Shown here piece after piece: positions 55,919 through 64,000 of a stretch of 64,000 nt of DNA. The DNA comes from Pseudomonas thermotolerans DSM 14292 (GTDB taxonomy: Bacteria; Pseudomonadota; Gammaproteobacteria; Pseudomonadales; Pseudomonadaceae). Below the pieces are notes generated by a model. That model ran no database searches, had not been told where the DNA came from, and saw nothing but the letters and a program-made list of their open reading frames with translations. The DNA lies in assembly GCF_000364625.1 (NCBI RefSeq), contig NZ_KB822603.1, positions 124,001 to 188,000 on the forward strand. Reading direction: 5' to 3'. The number at the start of each line of letters is the position of its first letter. Position 1 is the stretch's first letter. The position numbers were made by a program, and so were the translations under genes.

Positions 55919-58648
55919 CTAGTCCTCCTGTTTCTTCAGGAAGCGCACGCTGAGCAGGGTCAGCAGCGGAATGGTCAGCAGCAGCGGCACGAAGTAGCCC
56001 CACAGCTCGGTGAAGTCCAGGGCCTTGGAGAACACCCCGCGGCTGATCACCAGGAAGTAGGTGGCCGGATAGATCTGCCCGATCCAGGCCGCCAGGCCCT
56101 CCAGGGAGGACACCGGGTGAATCAGCCCGGCGAACTGGATGGCCGGGATCATGGTGGCGATGGCGGTGCCGAACACCGCAGCGATCTGGCTGCGCATGAA
56201 AGTGGAGAGCAGCAGCCCCAGGCCGGTGGAGGTGGTAACGAACAGCAGCGCGCCCAACAGCAGGGTGGCGAAGCTGCCCTTCAGCGGCACCTCGAAGACC
56301 AGCACCGCCAGGGCGCTCATCAGCAGGAAGTTGACCATGCCCATGGCGATGTAAGGCAGCTGCTTGCCGAGCAGGAACTCCAGGCGAGTCACCGGAGTGA
56401 CGTAGAGGTTGGTGATCGAACCCAGCTCCTTCTCGCGCACCACGCCCAGGGCGGTGAGCATCGCCGGGATCATGATCAGCAGCAGCGGGATCACCGCCGG
56501 GACCATGGCCGCGAGGCTCTCCACATCCGGGTTGTAGCGGTAGCGCACCTCGCTGCTGGCCGCCCCGGCGGAGGCCGGCACTCCGGCCTCGCGGGCCAGC
56601 TCGCGCAGATAGTCGTTGTGCAGGCCCTGCACGTAGCCCTTGATGGTGGTGGCGCGGGTTGGCATGGCGCCGTCGATCCACACGCCGATCTCCGGGTTGG
56701 CGCCGCGCTTGAGATCACGGCCGAAGCCGGGCGGAATCTCGATGGCCAGGCTGAGCTCGCCGCTGCGCATGCGTCGCTCCAGCTCGGCGTAGTCGCGAAT
56801 CGGCTCGTGCTCGACGAAGTAGCGCGAGCCGGCGATGTTCAGCGCATAGGCCTGGCTGGTGGTGGTCTGGTCGCGGTCGAGTACCGCGTAGCTGAGATCC
56901 TCCACGTCCAGACTGATGCCGTATCCGATGATGAACATCAGCAGCACGGTGCCCAACAGGGCCAGGGTCAGGCGAATGGGGTCACGTCGCAGCTCCATGC
57001 TTTCCCGGCGGGCATAGCTGAACAGCCGCTGCCAGCTGAAGCTGCTGCGCTGCGGGCGCACCGCGGCGGCGGCCTGCACCGGCGACGCGGCCGCAGCCGG
57101 CGGCTTGCCGGCGAGGCCGGCGGCCTCCTCCAGGTAGGCGATGAAGGTGGCCTCCAGGGTCGGCAGGCCGCGCTTCTCCATCAGGCGCTGCGGAGTGTCG
57201 CTGTCCAGCACCTTGCCGGCGTGCATCAGGGAGATGCGGTCGCAGCGCTGCGCCTCGTTCATGAAGTGGGTGGAGATGAAGATGGTCACCCCGTCGTTGC
57301 GCGACAGCTCCACCATCAGCTGCCAGAAGCCGTCGCGGGCCACCGGGTCGACCCCCGAGGTGGGCTCGTCGAGGATCAGGATCTCCGGCCTGTGGATCAC
57401 CGCCACGGCCAGCGACAGACGCTGGCGGATACCCAGGGGCAGGCTCGGCGGCAGCTCGTCCTGGACCCGGGCCAGGTCGAAGCGTTCGAGCATCTCCGCC
57501 ACCCGCGGCTCGATCTCCTTCTCCGCCAGGTGGAACAGCCGGGCGTGCAGCACCAGGTTCTGGCGCACCGTCAGCTCGCGGTACAGGGAAAAGGCCTGGG
57601 ACATGTAGCCGACCCGCCGGCGGGTCGCCATGTCGTTGGCGTCCACCGGCTGGCCGAACAGCGCGCAGTCGCCCTCGCTGGCCGGCAAGAGGCCGGTGAG
57701 CATCTTCATGGTGGTGGACTTGCCGCAGCCGTTGGAGCCCAGGAAGCCGAAGATTTCCCCGCGCTCGATGCGGAAGCTCACATGGTCCACGGCGACGAAG
57801 TCGCCGAAGCGGCAGGTCAGGTCGTGGGCCTCGATGGCGATCTCCGGGGTGCCGCCCGTGCTCCGCCGCGGCGGGATCACCAGGGCGCGGTGGCCGCTGC
57901 GCCGCTCCTCCGGCAGCAGGGCGATGAACGCCGCCTCCAGGGAGTCGCAGCCGGTCTGCCCGCGCAGCTGCGCCGGACTGCCGGTGGCCAGCACCCGGCC
58001 GGCATCCATGGCCACCAGCCAGTCGAAGCGCTCGGCCTCCTCCATGTAGGCGGTGGCGACTATCACGCTCATCCCCGCGCGGCCGGCGCGGATGCGGCCG
58101 ATCAGTTCCCAGAACTGGTTGCGCGACAGCGGGTCCACCCCGGTGGTCGGCTCGTCGAGGATCAGCAGGTCGGGGTCGTGGATCAGCGCGCAGCACAGCC
58201 CGAGCTTCTGCTTCATGCCGCCGGACAGCTTGCCTGCCGGACGCTCGGCGAAGGGGGCCAGTCCGGTGCTTTCCAGCAGTTCGGCGATGCGCCTCCTGCG
58301 CTCGGCCTGGTCGTGGCCGAACAAGCGGCCGAAGAAGTCGACGTTCTCGAACACCGAAAGGGTCGGGTAGAGGTTGCGGCCGAGGCCCTGGGGCATGTAG
58401 GCGATGCGCGGGCAGACCCGCCGACGGTGGCGGCGATCACGCATGTCGCCGCCGAGCACCTGCACCTCGCCGCTCTGGATCCTCCGCGCTCCGGCCACCA
58501 GGGCCAGCAGGCTGGATTTGCCGACGCCGTCCGGGCCGATCAGCCCGACCATGCCGCCAGCCGGTATCTCCAGGTCCACCGCGTCGAGGGCGCGGGTCTC
58601 GCCGTAGCGCAGGCCAACGCCGGTGAGCCGGGCGACCGGAACGCTCAT
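55919..58648 (-). CDS. rbbA: fused double-ATPase ABC transporter (RbbA/YhiH type)
   Basis: Protein of 909 residues: two ATP-binding domains and one ABC-2 permease domain in a single chain. ATPase 1 has Walker A GPDGVGKS (38-45), signature LSGGMKQKL (141-149) and Walker B LLILDEP. ATPase 2 has Walker A GSNGCGKS (304-311), a weaker signature LPLGIRQRL (403-411) and Walker B LILDEP. The membrane domain (about 545-909) has six segments around a periplasmic loop. E. coli RbbA binds ribosomes and stimulates translation factor release, but here the exporter context (adaptor upstream, permease downstream) is equally compelling. The ATG at 58648 overlaps the adaptor gene end. Confidence 0.9.
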   Translation of the reverse strand: MSVPVARLTGVGLRYGETRALDAVDLEIPAGGMVGLIGPDGVGKSSLLALVAGARRIQSGEVQVLGGDMRDRRHRRRVCPRIAYMPQGLGRNLYPTLSVFENVDFFGRLFGHDQAERRRRIAELLESTGLAPFAERPAGKLSGGMKQKLGLCCALIHDPDLLILDEPTTGVDPLSRNQFWELIGRIRAGRAGMSVIVATAYMEEAERFDWLVAMDAGRVLATGSPAQLRGQTGCDSLEAAFIALLPEERRSGHRALVIPPRRSTGGTPEIAIEAHDLTCRFGDFVAVDHVSFRIERGEIFGFLGSNGCGKSTTMKMLTGLLPASEGDCALFGQPVDANDMATRRRVGYMSQAFSLYRELTVRQNLVLHARLFHLAEKEIEPRVAEMLERFDLARVQDELPPSLPLGIRQRLSLAVAVIHRPEILILDEPTSGVDPVARDGFWQLMVELSRNDGVTIFISTHFMNEAQRCDRISLMHAGKVLDSDTPQRLMEKRGLPTLEATFIAYLEEAAGLAGKPPAAAASPVQAAAAVRPQRSSFSWQRLFSYARRESMELRRDPIRLTLALLGTVLLMFIIGYGISLDVEDLSYAVLDRDQTTTSQAYALNIAGSRYFVEHEPIRDYAELERRMRSGELSLAIEIPPGFGRDLKRGANPEIGVWIDGAMPTRATTIKGYVQGLHNDYLRELAREAGVPASAGAASSEVRYRYNPDVESLAAMVPAVIPLLLIMIPAMLTALGVVREKELGSITNLYVTPVTRLEFLLGKQLPYIAMGMVNFLLMSALAVLVFEVPLKGSFATLLLGALLFVTTSTGLGLLLSTFMRSQIAAVFGTAIATMIPAIQFAGLIHPVSSLEGLAAWIGQIYPATYFLVISRGVFSKALDFTELWGYFVPLLLTIPLLTLLSVRFLKKQED

Positions 58649-59718
58649 TGCGGTACCTTGATCTGCAGCTCGGCCGGCCACTCGGCGTCAGGCTCCAGGC
58701 GCAGGTAGGCCATGCCCGGCACGCCGGTCTTCACGTAGGTGATGTATTTCTTCAGCAGCTCGGGGTCGATGCGCGCCTTGACGCGGAACATCAGCTTCTC
58801 GCGCTCGCTGGCGGTTTCCACGCTCTTCGGAGTGAACTGAGCGACGCTGGCCACGTAGGAGACCCGCGCCGGGATCACGTACTGCGGCGCCGCGTCGATC
58901 ACCAGGCGCACCTCCTGACCCAGCTCCACCAGCCCGGCCTGCCTGGCGGGGAGGAAGAAGGTCATGTAGACGTCGGCCAGATCCACCATGTTGAGCAGCT
59001 TGCCACCGGCACCCAGCACCTCGCCGGGCTGCGCCACGCGGTACTGCACACGGCCGGCGCGCGGCGCCTTGAGCAGGCTGTCGTCGATGTCCGCCTGCAG
59101 GCGGGCGACGCTGGCCCGGGCGGCCTCCACCGCCGACTGCGCCTCCACCACCTGGGAGCGTGCCGCGGCGATACCCGCCTCGGCGGAGAGCACCTGGGCC
59201 CGGGCCGCGGCCAGGGCCGCCTCGGCGCTTTGCAGCACGGCCCGGTCGTCGTCCAGCTGCTGCTGGGCCAGGGCATTGCGGCGAACCAGCGCCTCGGTGC
59301 GGGTGAAGCGCTTGCGCGCCGCGGTCAGCTCGGCCTGGCGCTGGCGCACCACCGCTTCGGCGGTCTGCTTCTCGCTCTCCCGCTGGGCCACTAGGGCGCT
59401 GGCGGTGAGCTGGGCGTTCTCGGCCTGGCGCACCTGGGCCTGGGCCTGGTGCAGCTGGGCCTCAAGCACCTGGGTGTCCATCCTGGCCACCAGTTGCCCG
59501 GCCTCGACGAAATCCCCCTCGTCCACCAGCAGCTCGGCGACCCGCCCAGCCATCTTGGTAGCCACGTCCACCTCGGTAGCCTCGATGCGGCCGTTGCCGC
59601 TGGCGAAACCCTCGGGCAGGCCGTTGGGCTTCAGGGCTTGCCAGGCCAGGGCGGCGGCGCCGGCCAGGATCACTGCGACGACCCCACGCCCCAACCATTT
59701 GCGTGCATTGCGCGTCAT
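58645..59718 (-). CDS. membrane fusion protein (HlyD/YhiI type)
   Basis: Adaptor of 357 residues with one membrane segment (about 12-28), a barrel-sandwich domain and a long alpha-helical hairpin (about 85-215) that is Ala/Gln/Glu-rich, then a beta barrel with [17 protein letters not shown]. It is the first gene of the exporter operon with the RbbA-type protein and permease. A degenerate ANR-like site lies 60-70 bases upstream. Confidence 0.92.
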   Translation of the reverse strand: MTRNARKWLGRGVVAVILAGAAALAWQALKPNGLPEGFASGNGRIEATEVDVATKMAGRVAELLVDEGDFVEAGQLVARMDTQVLEAQLHQAQAQVRQAENAQLTASALVAQRESEKQTAEAVVRQRQAELTAARKRFTRTEALVRRNALAQQQLDDDRAVLQSAEAALAAARAQVLSAEAGIAAARSQVVEAQSAVEAARASVARLQADIDDSLLKAPRAGRVQYRVAQPGEVLGAGGKLLNMVDLADVYMTFFLPARQAGLVELGQEVRLVIDAAPQYVIPARVSYVASVAQFTPKSVETASEREKLMFRVKARIDPELLKKYITYVKTGVPGMAYLRLEPDAEWPAELQIKVPQ

Positions 59719-59776
59719 GAATGCCTCGTGTTCAGGTCCTTGCAGGGAATTGTCACCACTCCCCGCGGCAGGCTCC

Positions 59777-59790
59777 GTGATTCAGGTCAG
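59777..59790 (-). promoter_or_regulatory. degenerate ANR-like site before the exporter operon
   Basis: GTGATTCAGGTCAG keeps seven of the ten consensus positions of TTGAT-N4-ATCAA. On the minus strand a GACAAT hexamer (59749-59754) is centred 32 bases away, the same geometry as at the three perfect boxes. This is suggestive only. Confidence 0.3.
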
Positions 59791-59837
59791 CAGAAGCGTA
59801 GATGGCGGGCAGGCGTCCTACCCGCCAGGGCCGGGCC

Positions 59838-60701
59838 TCAGTCGCGCGGCGGCATGGGCACGCAGAGGATGTCGCGCGCCACCTCGCCGAGCAGGGTCTC
59901 GGCCACGCTGCCGAGCATCAGCTTCTTGAGGCCACTGCGCCCGTGGGTGCCGATCACCACCAGGTCGGGATCCAGCTTCTCCATGCAGCGCTTGAGCTGC
60001 ACCACCGAGAAGCCCTCCTCGAGATGCACCTGGGAAGCCGGCAGGTCCAGCTGCTGCTCGGCGAGGAAGCTGCTCAGCTCCGCCTCCACCTGGCCGCGGG
60101 CCTCTCGGGTGGCGGCGGCGACCACTGTGGCCTCGGCCGCGGACATGAGGATCTCGCCCTTGGCGAAGGCCTCGAATACGTGCGCCACGTGTAGCTCGCA
60201 GCCGTCCAGCAGGCCCAGGGCACGGCTGGTCTGGATGGCATGGGCGCTGTCGGCGGACAGGTCGACGGCCAGCAGCGCCTTGCGGTAGTCGTCCTCGCCG
60301 CTGCCGGCCACCCTCAGCACCGGCAAGCGACTGCTGCGGATGATCCGCTCGGCGCTGGTGCCGACGAAGATCTCGCGCAGCAGGTTCTTGCGGTGCATGC
60401 CGAGGACCAGCAGCTCGGCGCCGGTGCCCAGGGCGATCTCATTGATGGTCGACTCCACCGAGCCGACCTCGACCATCACCCGCGGGCGCTGCCCGGCCAC
60501 CAAGGCGAGGCCCTCGACACGGTCCTCGAGCAGTTCCCGGGCGTCGCTCAGACGGCGCTCGATCAGGCGCTGCGGCGCGTCGTCGTCGATCACGTGGACC
60601 AGGGTCCATTCGCATCCGAAGCGCCGGACCAGCAGGGCAGCCCGTTGCACGGCCTTGTCCGAGCGAGGGGAAAGGTCGGTGGCCACCAACAATTTGTTCA
60701 T
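59838..60701 (-). CDS. tandem universal stress protein
   Basis: Protein of 287 residues with two UspA domains (about 1-140 and 141-285). The second keeps the nucleotide-binding motif GTHGRSGLKKLMLGSVAE; the first has the related GMHRKNLLREIFVGTSAE. In P. aeruginosa several such proteins are ANR-regulated and support anaerobic survival. A perfect ANR box in the divergent region, with a TACAAT hexamer at the right distance, predicts the same here. Confidence 0.92.
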   Translation of the reverse strand: MNKLLVATDLSPRSDKAVQRAALLVRRFGCEWTLVHVIDDDAPQRLIERRLSDARELLEDRVEGLALVAGQRPRVMVEVGSVESTINEIALGTGAELLVLGMHRKNLLREIFVGTSAERIIRSSRLPVLRVAGSGEDDYRKALLAVDLSADSAHAIQTSRALGLLDGCELHVAHVFEAFAKGEILMSAAEATVVAAATREARGQVEAELSSFLAEQQLDLPASQVHLEEGFSVVQLKRCMEKLDPDLVVIGTHGRSGLKKLMLGSVAETLLGEVARDILCVPMPPRD

Positions 60702-60766
60702 TGTGCTATCTCCTCGGATGCTGGTTTCTCGAGCTCCTATTGTAACCCAGAACCGCTCCGGCCCGA

Positions 60767-60780
60767 TTGATTCAAATCAA
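60767..60780. promoter_or_regulatory. ANR/FNR box shared by divergent promoters
   Basis: TTGATTCAAATCAA is a perfect ANR/FNR site. On the plus strand TACGCT (60803-60808) and on the minus strand TACAAT (complement of 60739-60744) are each centred exactly 32 bases from the box centre. The one site could therefore activate both the stress protein and the P-type ATPase genes. Confidence 0.85.
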
Positions 60781-60872
60781 GCCTAGCCGGCCGTCGAGCA
60801 ACTACGCTGGAAGAACACGAAAAAACGGACACCGGACCTGTTGCAGGTCACGGCCAAGACGGAACCGAGCCC

Positions 60873-63593
60873 ATGCAGAGCACTATGCCTCCGACCCGTG
60901 ACTGGCATGCCCTGCCCGTCGAACACGCCCTCGCGGCGCTAGACAGCAGCCAGGCCGGCCTGTCCACGGCAGAGGCCAGCGAGCGCCTCGCCCGCCACGG
61001 CGCAAACCGCCTGCCCGAGCCACCGCGGCCCAGCGCCCTGCGCCGCCTGCTGCGGCAGTTCCACAACGTGCTGCTCTACGTGATGCTGGTCGCCGCGCTG
61101 ATCACCGCGCTGCTCGGCCTCTGGGTCGACACCCTGGTGATCCTGGTCGCCGTGGTGGTCAACGCGCTGATCGGCTTTCTCCAGGAAGGCAAGGCGGAAC
61201 AGGCCCTGGACGCCATCCGCGACCTGCTCGCCCCGCAGACCCTGGTGCTGCGCGACGGAGCCCGACTGGCCATCGATGCCGCCGAACTGGTACCCGGCGA
61301 CGTGGTGGTCCTGGCCTCCGGCGACAAGGTGCCGGCCGACCTGCGCCTGCTCGGCGTGAAGAACCTGTACATCGACGAAGCGGCGCTGACCGGCGAATCC
61401 GTGCCGGTGGAGAAGAGCGCCGAGCCGGTGGCCGCCGAGGCCAGCCTGGGCGACCGGCGTAGCATGGCCTACTCCGGCACCCTAGTGACCAGCGGCCAGG
61501 GCCTCGGCCTGGTGGTGGCCACCGGCAGCGCCACCGAGCTGGGCCGCATCGGCGCCCTGCTGGAACAGGTACAGCTCGGCAGCACTCCGCTGCTGCGCCA
61601 GATCGACCGCTTCAGCCGCTGGCTGGCGCTGGTGATCCTCGGCTGCGCCGCGGCCACCTTCGTGCTCGGCATCCTCTGGCGCCAGCAGCCCCCGGCGGAG
61701 ATGTTCCTCATGGTGGTGGCGCTGACCGCCTCGGCAATCCCCGAAGGCCTGCCGGCGATCATGACCATCATCCTCGCCCTCGGCGTGCAGCGCATGGCCC
61801 AGCAGCACGCCATCATCCGCCGCCTGCCGGCGGTGGAGACCCTGGGCGCGGTGACGGTGATCTGCTCGGACAAGACCGGCACCCTGACCCGCAACGAGAT
61901 GACCGTGCAGCGGGTGGTCACCGCCGACCAGGTGATCGAGGTCAGCGGCGCCGGCTACGTGCCTCAGGGCGGCTTCTGCCTCGATAGCGGCCAGCCGATA
62001 GACCCGGCGAACCACCTGACGCTCGCCGAGCTCGGCCGGGTCGCCCTGCTCTGCAACGATGCCCGGGTCCACGAGGTAGACGGCCACTGGCAACTGGAAG
62101 GCGACCCCACCGAAGGGGCGCTGTGCACCCTGGCCCTCAAGCTCGGCTACGATCCGGCACTGCTCAGCAGCGAGCTGCCGCGCCGCGACCTGATCCCCTT
62201 CGAGTCGGAACACCGCTTCATGGCCACCCTGCACCACGACCACCAGGGGCAGGCCTTCATCTGCCTCAAGGGCGCTCCGGAGCGGGTTCTGGAGATGTGC
62301 AGCAGCCAGCGAATGCTCGATGGCAGCGCCGCGCCCCTCGACCCGGACTACTGGCGACGCATGGCCACCGACATCGCCGCCCGCGGACTGCGCCTGCTGG
62401 CCCTGGCGATCAAGCCGGTGGACGGCGGGCAGCTGAGCCTGAGCTTCGCAGACACCGAGGGCGGCTTCACCCTGCTGGCCCTGGTGGGGATCATCGACCC
62501 GCCCCGCGAGGAGGCCATCGCCGCGGTGGCCGAATGCCGCAGCGCCGGGGTGGCGGTGAAGATGATCACCGGCGACCATGTCGAGACCGCCCGGGCCATC
62601 GGCGCCCAGCTGGGCATCGGCCGCGACCAGCCTGCAATGACCGGTGCCGAGATCGAGATGCTCGACGACCAGGAATTGCGCGACACCCTGCCCGGCGTCG
62701 AAGTGTTCGCCCGGGCCAGCCCCGAGCACAAGCTGCGCCTGGTGGAAGCCCTGCAGGCCAGCGGCCAGGTGGTGGCCATGACCGGCGACGGGGTCAACGA
62801 CGCCCCGGCCCTGAAGCGCGCCGACGTCGGCGTGGCCATGGGCCGCAAGGGCACCGAGGCAGCCAAGGAGGCTGCCGAGGTGGTACTCACCGACGACAAC
62901 TTCGCCACCATCGGCCGCGCGGTGCGCGAGGGCCGGGCGATCTACGACAACCTCAAGAAGTTCGTGCTGTTCATGCTGCCAACCAACGGCGGCGAGGCAC
63001 TGATCGTGATCGCCGCGATCCTCTTCCAGCTCACCCTACCGCTGACCCCGGCCCAGGTGCTGTGGATCAACCTGGCCACCTCCAGCACCCTGGGTCTGGC
63101 CCTAGCCTTCGAGCCCGGCGAGCCGGGGCTGATGCAACGCCCGCCACGCGCCCCGAACGAGGCGCTGCTGTCCGGCTTCTTCGTCTGGCGGGTATGCATG
63201 GTCTCGGTAGTGATGATGGCCGGTGCCCTGGGTCTGTTCCTCTGGGAGCTGGAACGCGGTACCAGCCTGGCTAACGCGCGGACCATGGCGGTCAACACCG
63301 TGGTGGTCTGCGAGATGTTCTACCTGCTCAACAGCCGCCACATCCTGCACACGGTGCTCAGCCGCGAGGGCCTGTTCGGCAACCCCTACGTGCTGCTCTC
63401 CCTGGCCTGCTGCGCCATGCTGCAGCTGCTCTACACCTATGCCCCACCCCTACAGAAACTGTTCGGCTCGGTCGGCCTGAGCGGCGAGGAATGGCTGCGG
63501 GTCATCGCCGCCGGCCTGCTACTGTTCGGCGTAGCGGAACTGGAGAAGTGGGTGGTCAGGCGTTTCACCCCGGATCGAACCCCAACCCCATGA
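60873..63593 (+). CDS. cation-transporting P-type ATPase (P2 type)
   Basis: P-type ATPase of 906 residues with the full set of domains: N-terminal cation-ATPase domain, TGES (173-176), membrane segment M4 motif IPEGLPA (289-295), phosphorylation site DKTGTLT (Asp333), nucleotide-binding KGAPE, and GDGVNDAPALK. It resembles the Ca2+/SERCA-like P2 group. M5 keeps the TNGGE Asn and Glu, but in M6 the usual N-x-x-T-D reads NLATS (N733, T736, S737), so an ion-coordinating Asp is absent and the transported ion is uncertain. Either ATG 60873 or 60885 may be the start. An ANR box lies upstream. Confidence 0.93.
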   Translation: MQSTMPPTRDWHALPVEHALAALDSSQAGLSTAEASERLARHGANRLPEPPRPSALRRLLRQFHNVLLYVMLVAALITALLGLWVDTLVILVAVVVNALIGFLQEGKAEQALDAIRDLLAPQTLVLRDGARLAIDAAELVPGDVVVLASGDKVPADLRLLGVKNLYIDEAALTGESVPVEKSAEPVAAEASLGDRRSMAYSGTLVTSGQGLGLVVATGSATELGRIGALLEQVQLGSTPLLRQIDRFSRWLALVILGCAAATFVLGILWRQQPPAEMFLMVVALTASAIPEGLPAIMTIILALGVQRMAQQHAIIRRLPAVETLGAVTVICSDKTGTLTRNEMTVQRVVTADQVIEVSGAGYVPQGGFCLDSGQPIDPANHLTLAELGRVALLCNDARVHEVDGHWQLEGDPTEGALCTLALKLGYDPALLSSELPRRDLIPFESEHRFMATLHHDHQGQAFICLKGAPERVLEMCSSQRMLDGSAAPLDPDYWRRMATDIAARGLRLLALAIKPVDGGQLSLSFADTEGGFTLLALVGIIDPPREEAIAAVAECRSAGVAVKMITGDHVETARAIGAQLGIGRDQPAMTGAEIEMLDDQELRDTLPGVEVFARASPEHKLRLVEALQASGQVVAMTGDGVNDAPALKRADVGVAMGRKGTEAAKEAAEVVLTDDNFATIGRAVREGRAIYDNLKKFVLFMLPTNGGEALIVIAAILFQLTLPLTPAQVLWINLATSSTLGLALAFEPGEPGLMQRPPRAPNEALLSGFFVWRVCMVSVVMMAGALGLFLWELERGTSLANARTMAVNTVVVCEMFYLLNSRHILHTVLSREGLFGNPYVLLSLACCAMLQLLYTYAPPLQKLFGSVGLSGEEWLRVIAAGLLLFGVAELEKWVVRRFTPDRTPTP

Positions 63594-63606
63594 GCGGAGG
63601 TATGCC

Positions 63607-64000
63607 ATGAAAGCCATCGTCTACCAGGGCCCCGGCCAGCTGGTCGTCGAAGAACGCGAGAAGCCGCAGGTCCAGCAACCCACCGATGCCGTCGTGAAGC
63701 TGGTCAAGACCACCATCTGCGGCACCGACCTGCACATCCTCAAGGGCGACGTGCCGACCTGCGAGCCGGGACGCATCCTCGGCCACGAGGGGGTCGGCGT
63801 GGTGGAGAGCGTCGGCGACGGCGTCAGCCGCTTCAAACCTGGCGACCGCGTGCTGATCTCCTGCATCACCTCCTGCGGACGCTGCGACTACTGCAAGAAG
63901 GGCATGTACTCGCACTGCGCCGACGGCGGCTGGATCCTCGGCCACCGCATCGACGGCACCCAGGCCGAGTACGTGCGCATTCCCCATGCCGATGGCAGCC
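63607..64000 (+). CDS. zinc-dependent alcohol dehydrogenase (5' part, runs off the window)
   Basis: The first 131 codons of a medium-chain alcohol dehydrogenase. The catalytic zinc ligands are visible in CGTDLHI (Cys) and GHEGVG (His-Glu), and the structural zinc site in CGRCDYCKKGMYSHC. The start at 63607 has a GGAGG site and follows the ATPase gene by 13 bases, so both probably share the ANR-type promoter, which would fit a fermentation or low-oxygen role. The rest of the gene lies outside the window. Confidence 0.93.
   Translation, partial: MKAIVYQGPGQLVVEEREKPQVQQPTDAVVKLVKTTICGTDLHILKGDVPTCEPGRILGHEGVGVVESVGDGVSRFKPGDRVLISCITSCGRCDYCKKGMYSHCADGGWILGHRIDGTQAEYVRIPHADGS

Noticed and set aside
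55874..58708. 944-codon plus-strand frame opposite the RbbA-type gene
   Set aside because: Low-complexity His/Gln/Gly-rich translation without domains; the minus strand carries two complete ATPase domains.

Overview
The window is a high-GC (about two-thirds G+C), densely coded chromosomal segment from a member of the Pseudomonadaceae. The gene content points to Pseudomonas in the broad sense: an OprD-family porin beside proS, the gcl-hyi-glxR-ttuD-pyk cluster, ccmABCDEFGHI, divergent fpr/finR, dgkA beside an ErdR-like regulator, and an OprP-type phosphate porin. I remember several of these pairs being adjacent in P. aeruginosa, but I could not run a comparison. I see no rRNA or tRNA gene, IS element, prophage or CRISPR array. 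This is core chromosome rather than an accessory island.

Layout. 1-3502: 5' part of hrpA (minus). 3735-5210: a chemoreceptor gene with an ANR box. 5486-6085: a membrane/cold-shock-domain fusion. 6166-6799: slyX and a HIT gene (minus). 7424-11554: OprD-type porin, proS and a lipoprotein. 11573-22417: a purine/glyoxylate region with 8-oxoguanine deaminase, moaA, a RutR-like TetR regulator, a GlcG/HbpS-type protein and the gcl-hyi-glxR-ttuD-pyk operon, followed by a urea channel. 23493-25193: chrA and a small lipoprotein (minus). 25241-32235: the ccmA-to-ccmI cytochrome c maturation operon (minus). 32393-34287: a FliK-like gene and an orphan FlhB C-domain gene. 34294-39623: fpr/finR, dgkA, an ErdR-like regulator, an EamA transporter, a DTW-domain protein and a secreted protein. 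39708-43384: an MBL/beta-CASP protein, a LOG-family protein and a FemAB/GNAT-like protein. 43489-45852: oprP and an RluA-type pseudouridine synthase (minus). 46079-47006: a frameshifted LysR regulator. 47194-51959: a four-gene fusaric-acid/AaeB-type efflux operon. 52235-54762: sstT, a DUF4124 protein and a YceH protein. 54787-59718: a YhiI-RbbA-YhhJ-type ABC exporter (minus). 59838-64000: a double universal stress protein divergent from a P-type ATPase and a truncated zinc alcohol dehydrogenase.

How the genes work together. The gcl region turns glyoxylate, an end product of purine (allantoin) breakdown, into tartronate semialdehyde, glycerate and then, through glycolytic intermediates, pyruvate. 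The deaminase, the RutR-like regulator and the urea channel fit a purine theme. Three copies of an 11-base operator-like sequence sit in the two divergent promoter regions of this cluster.

The most interesting signals are non-coding. Three perfect ANR/FNR boxes (TTGAT-N4-ATCAA) occur, each with a -10-like hexamer at the class II distance: before the chemoreceptor gene, between the stress protein and the P-type ATPase (with hexamers in both directions), and at the end of the efflux operon. The last is followed about 90 bases later by a good intrinsic terminator, which predicts a short anaerobically induced RNA. A near-consensus Pho box and a 21-pair imperfect hairpin near 45949-46070 suggest a second small RNA. 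These RNA calls are inferences from sequence layout only.
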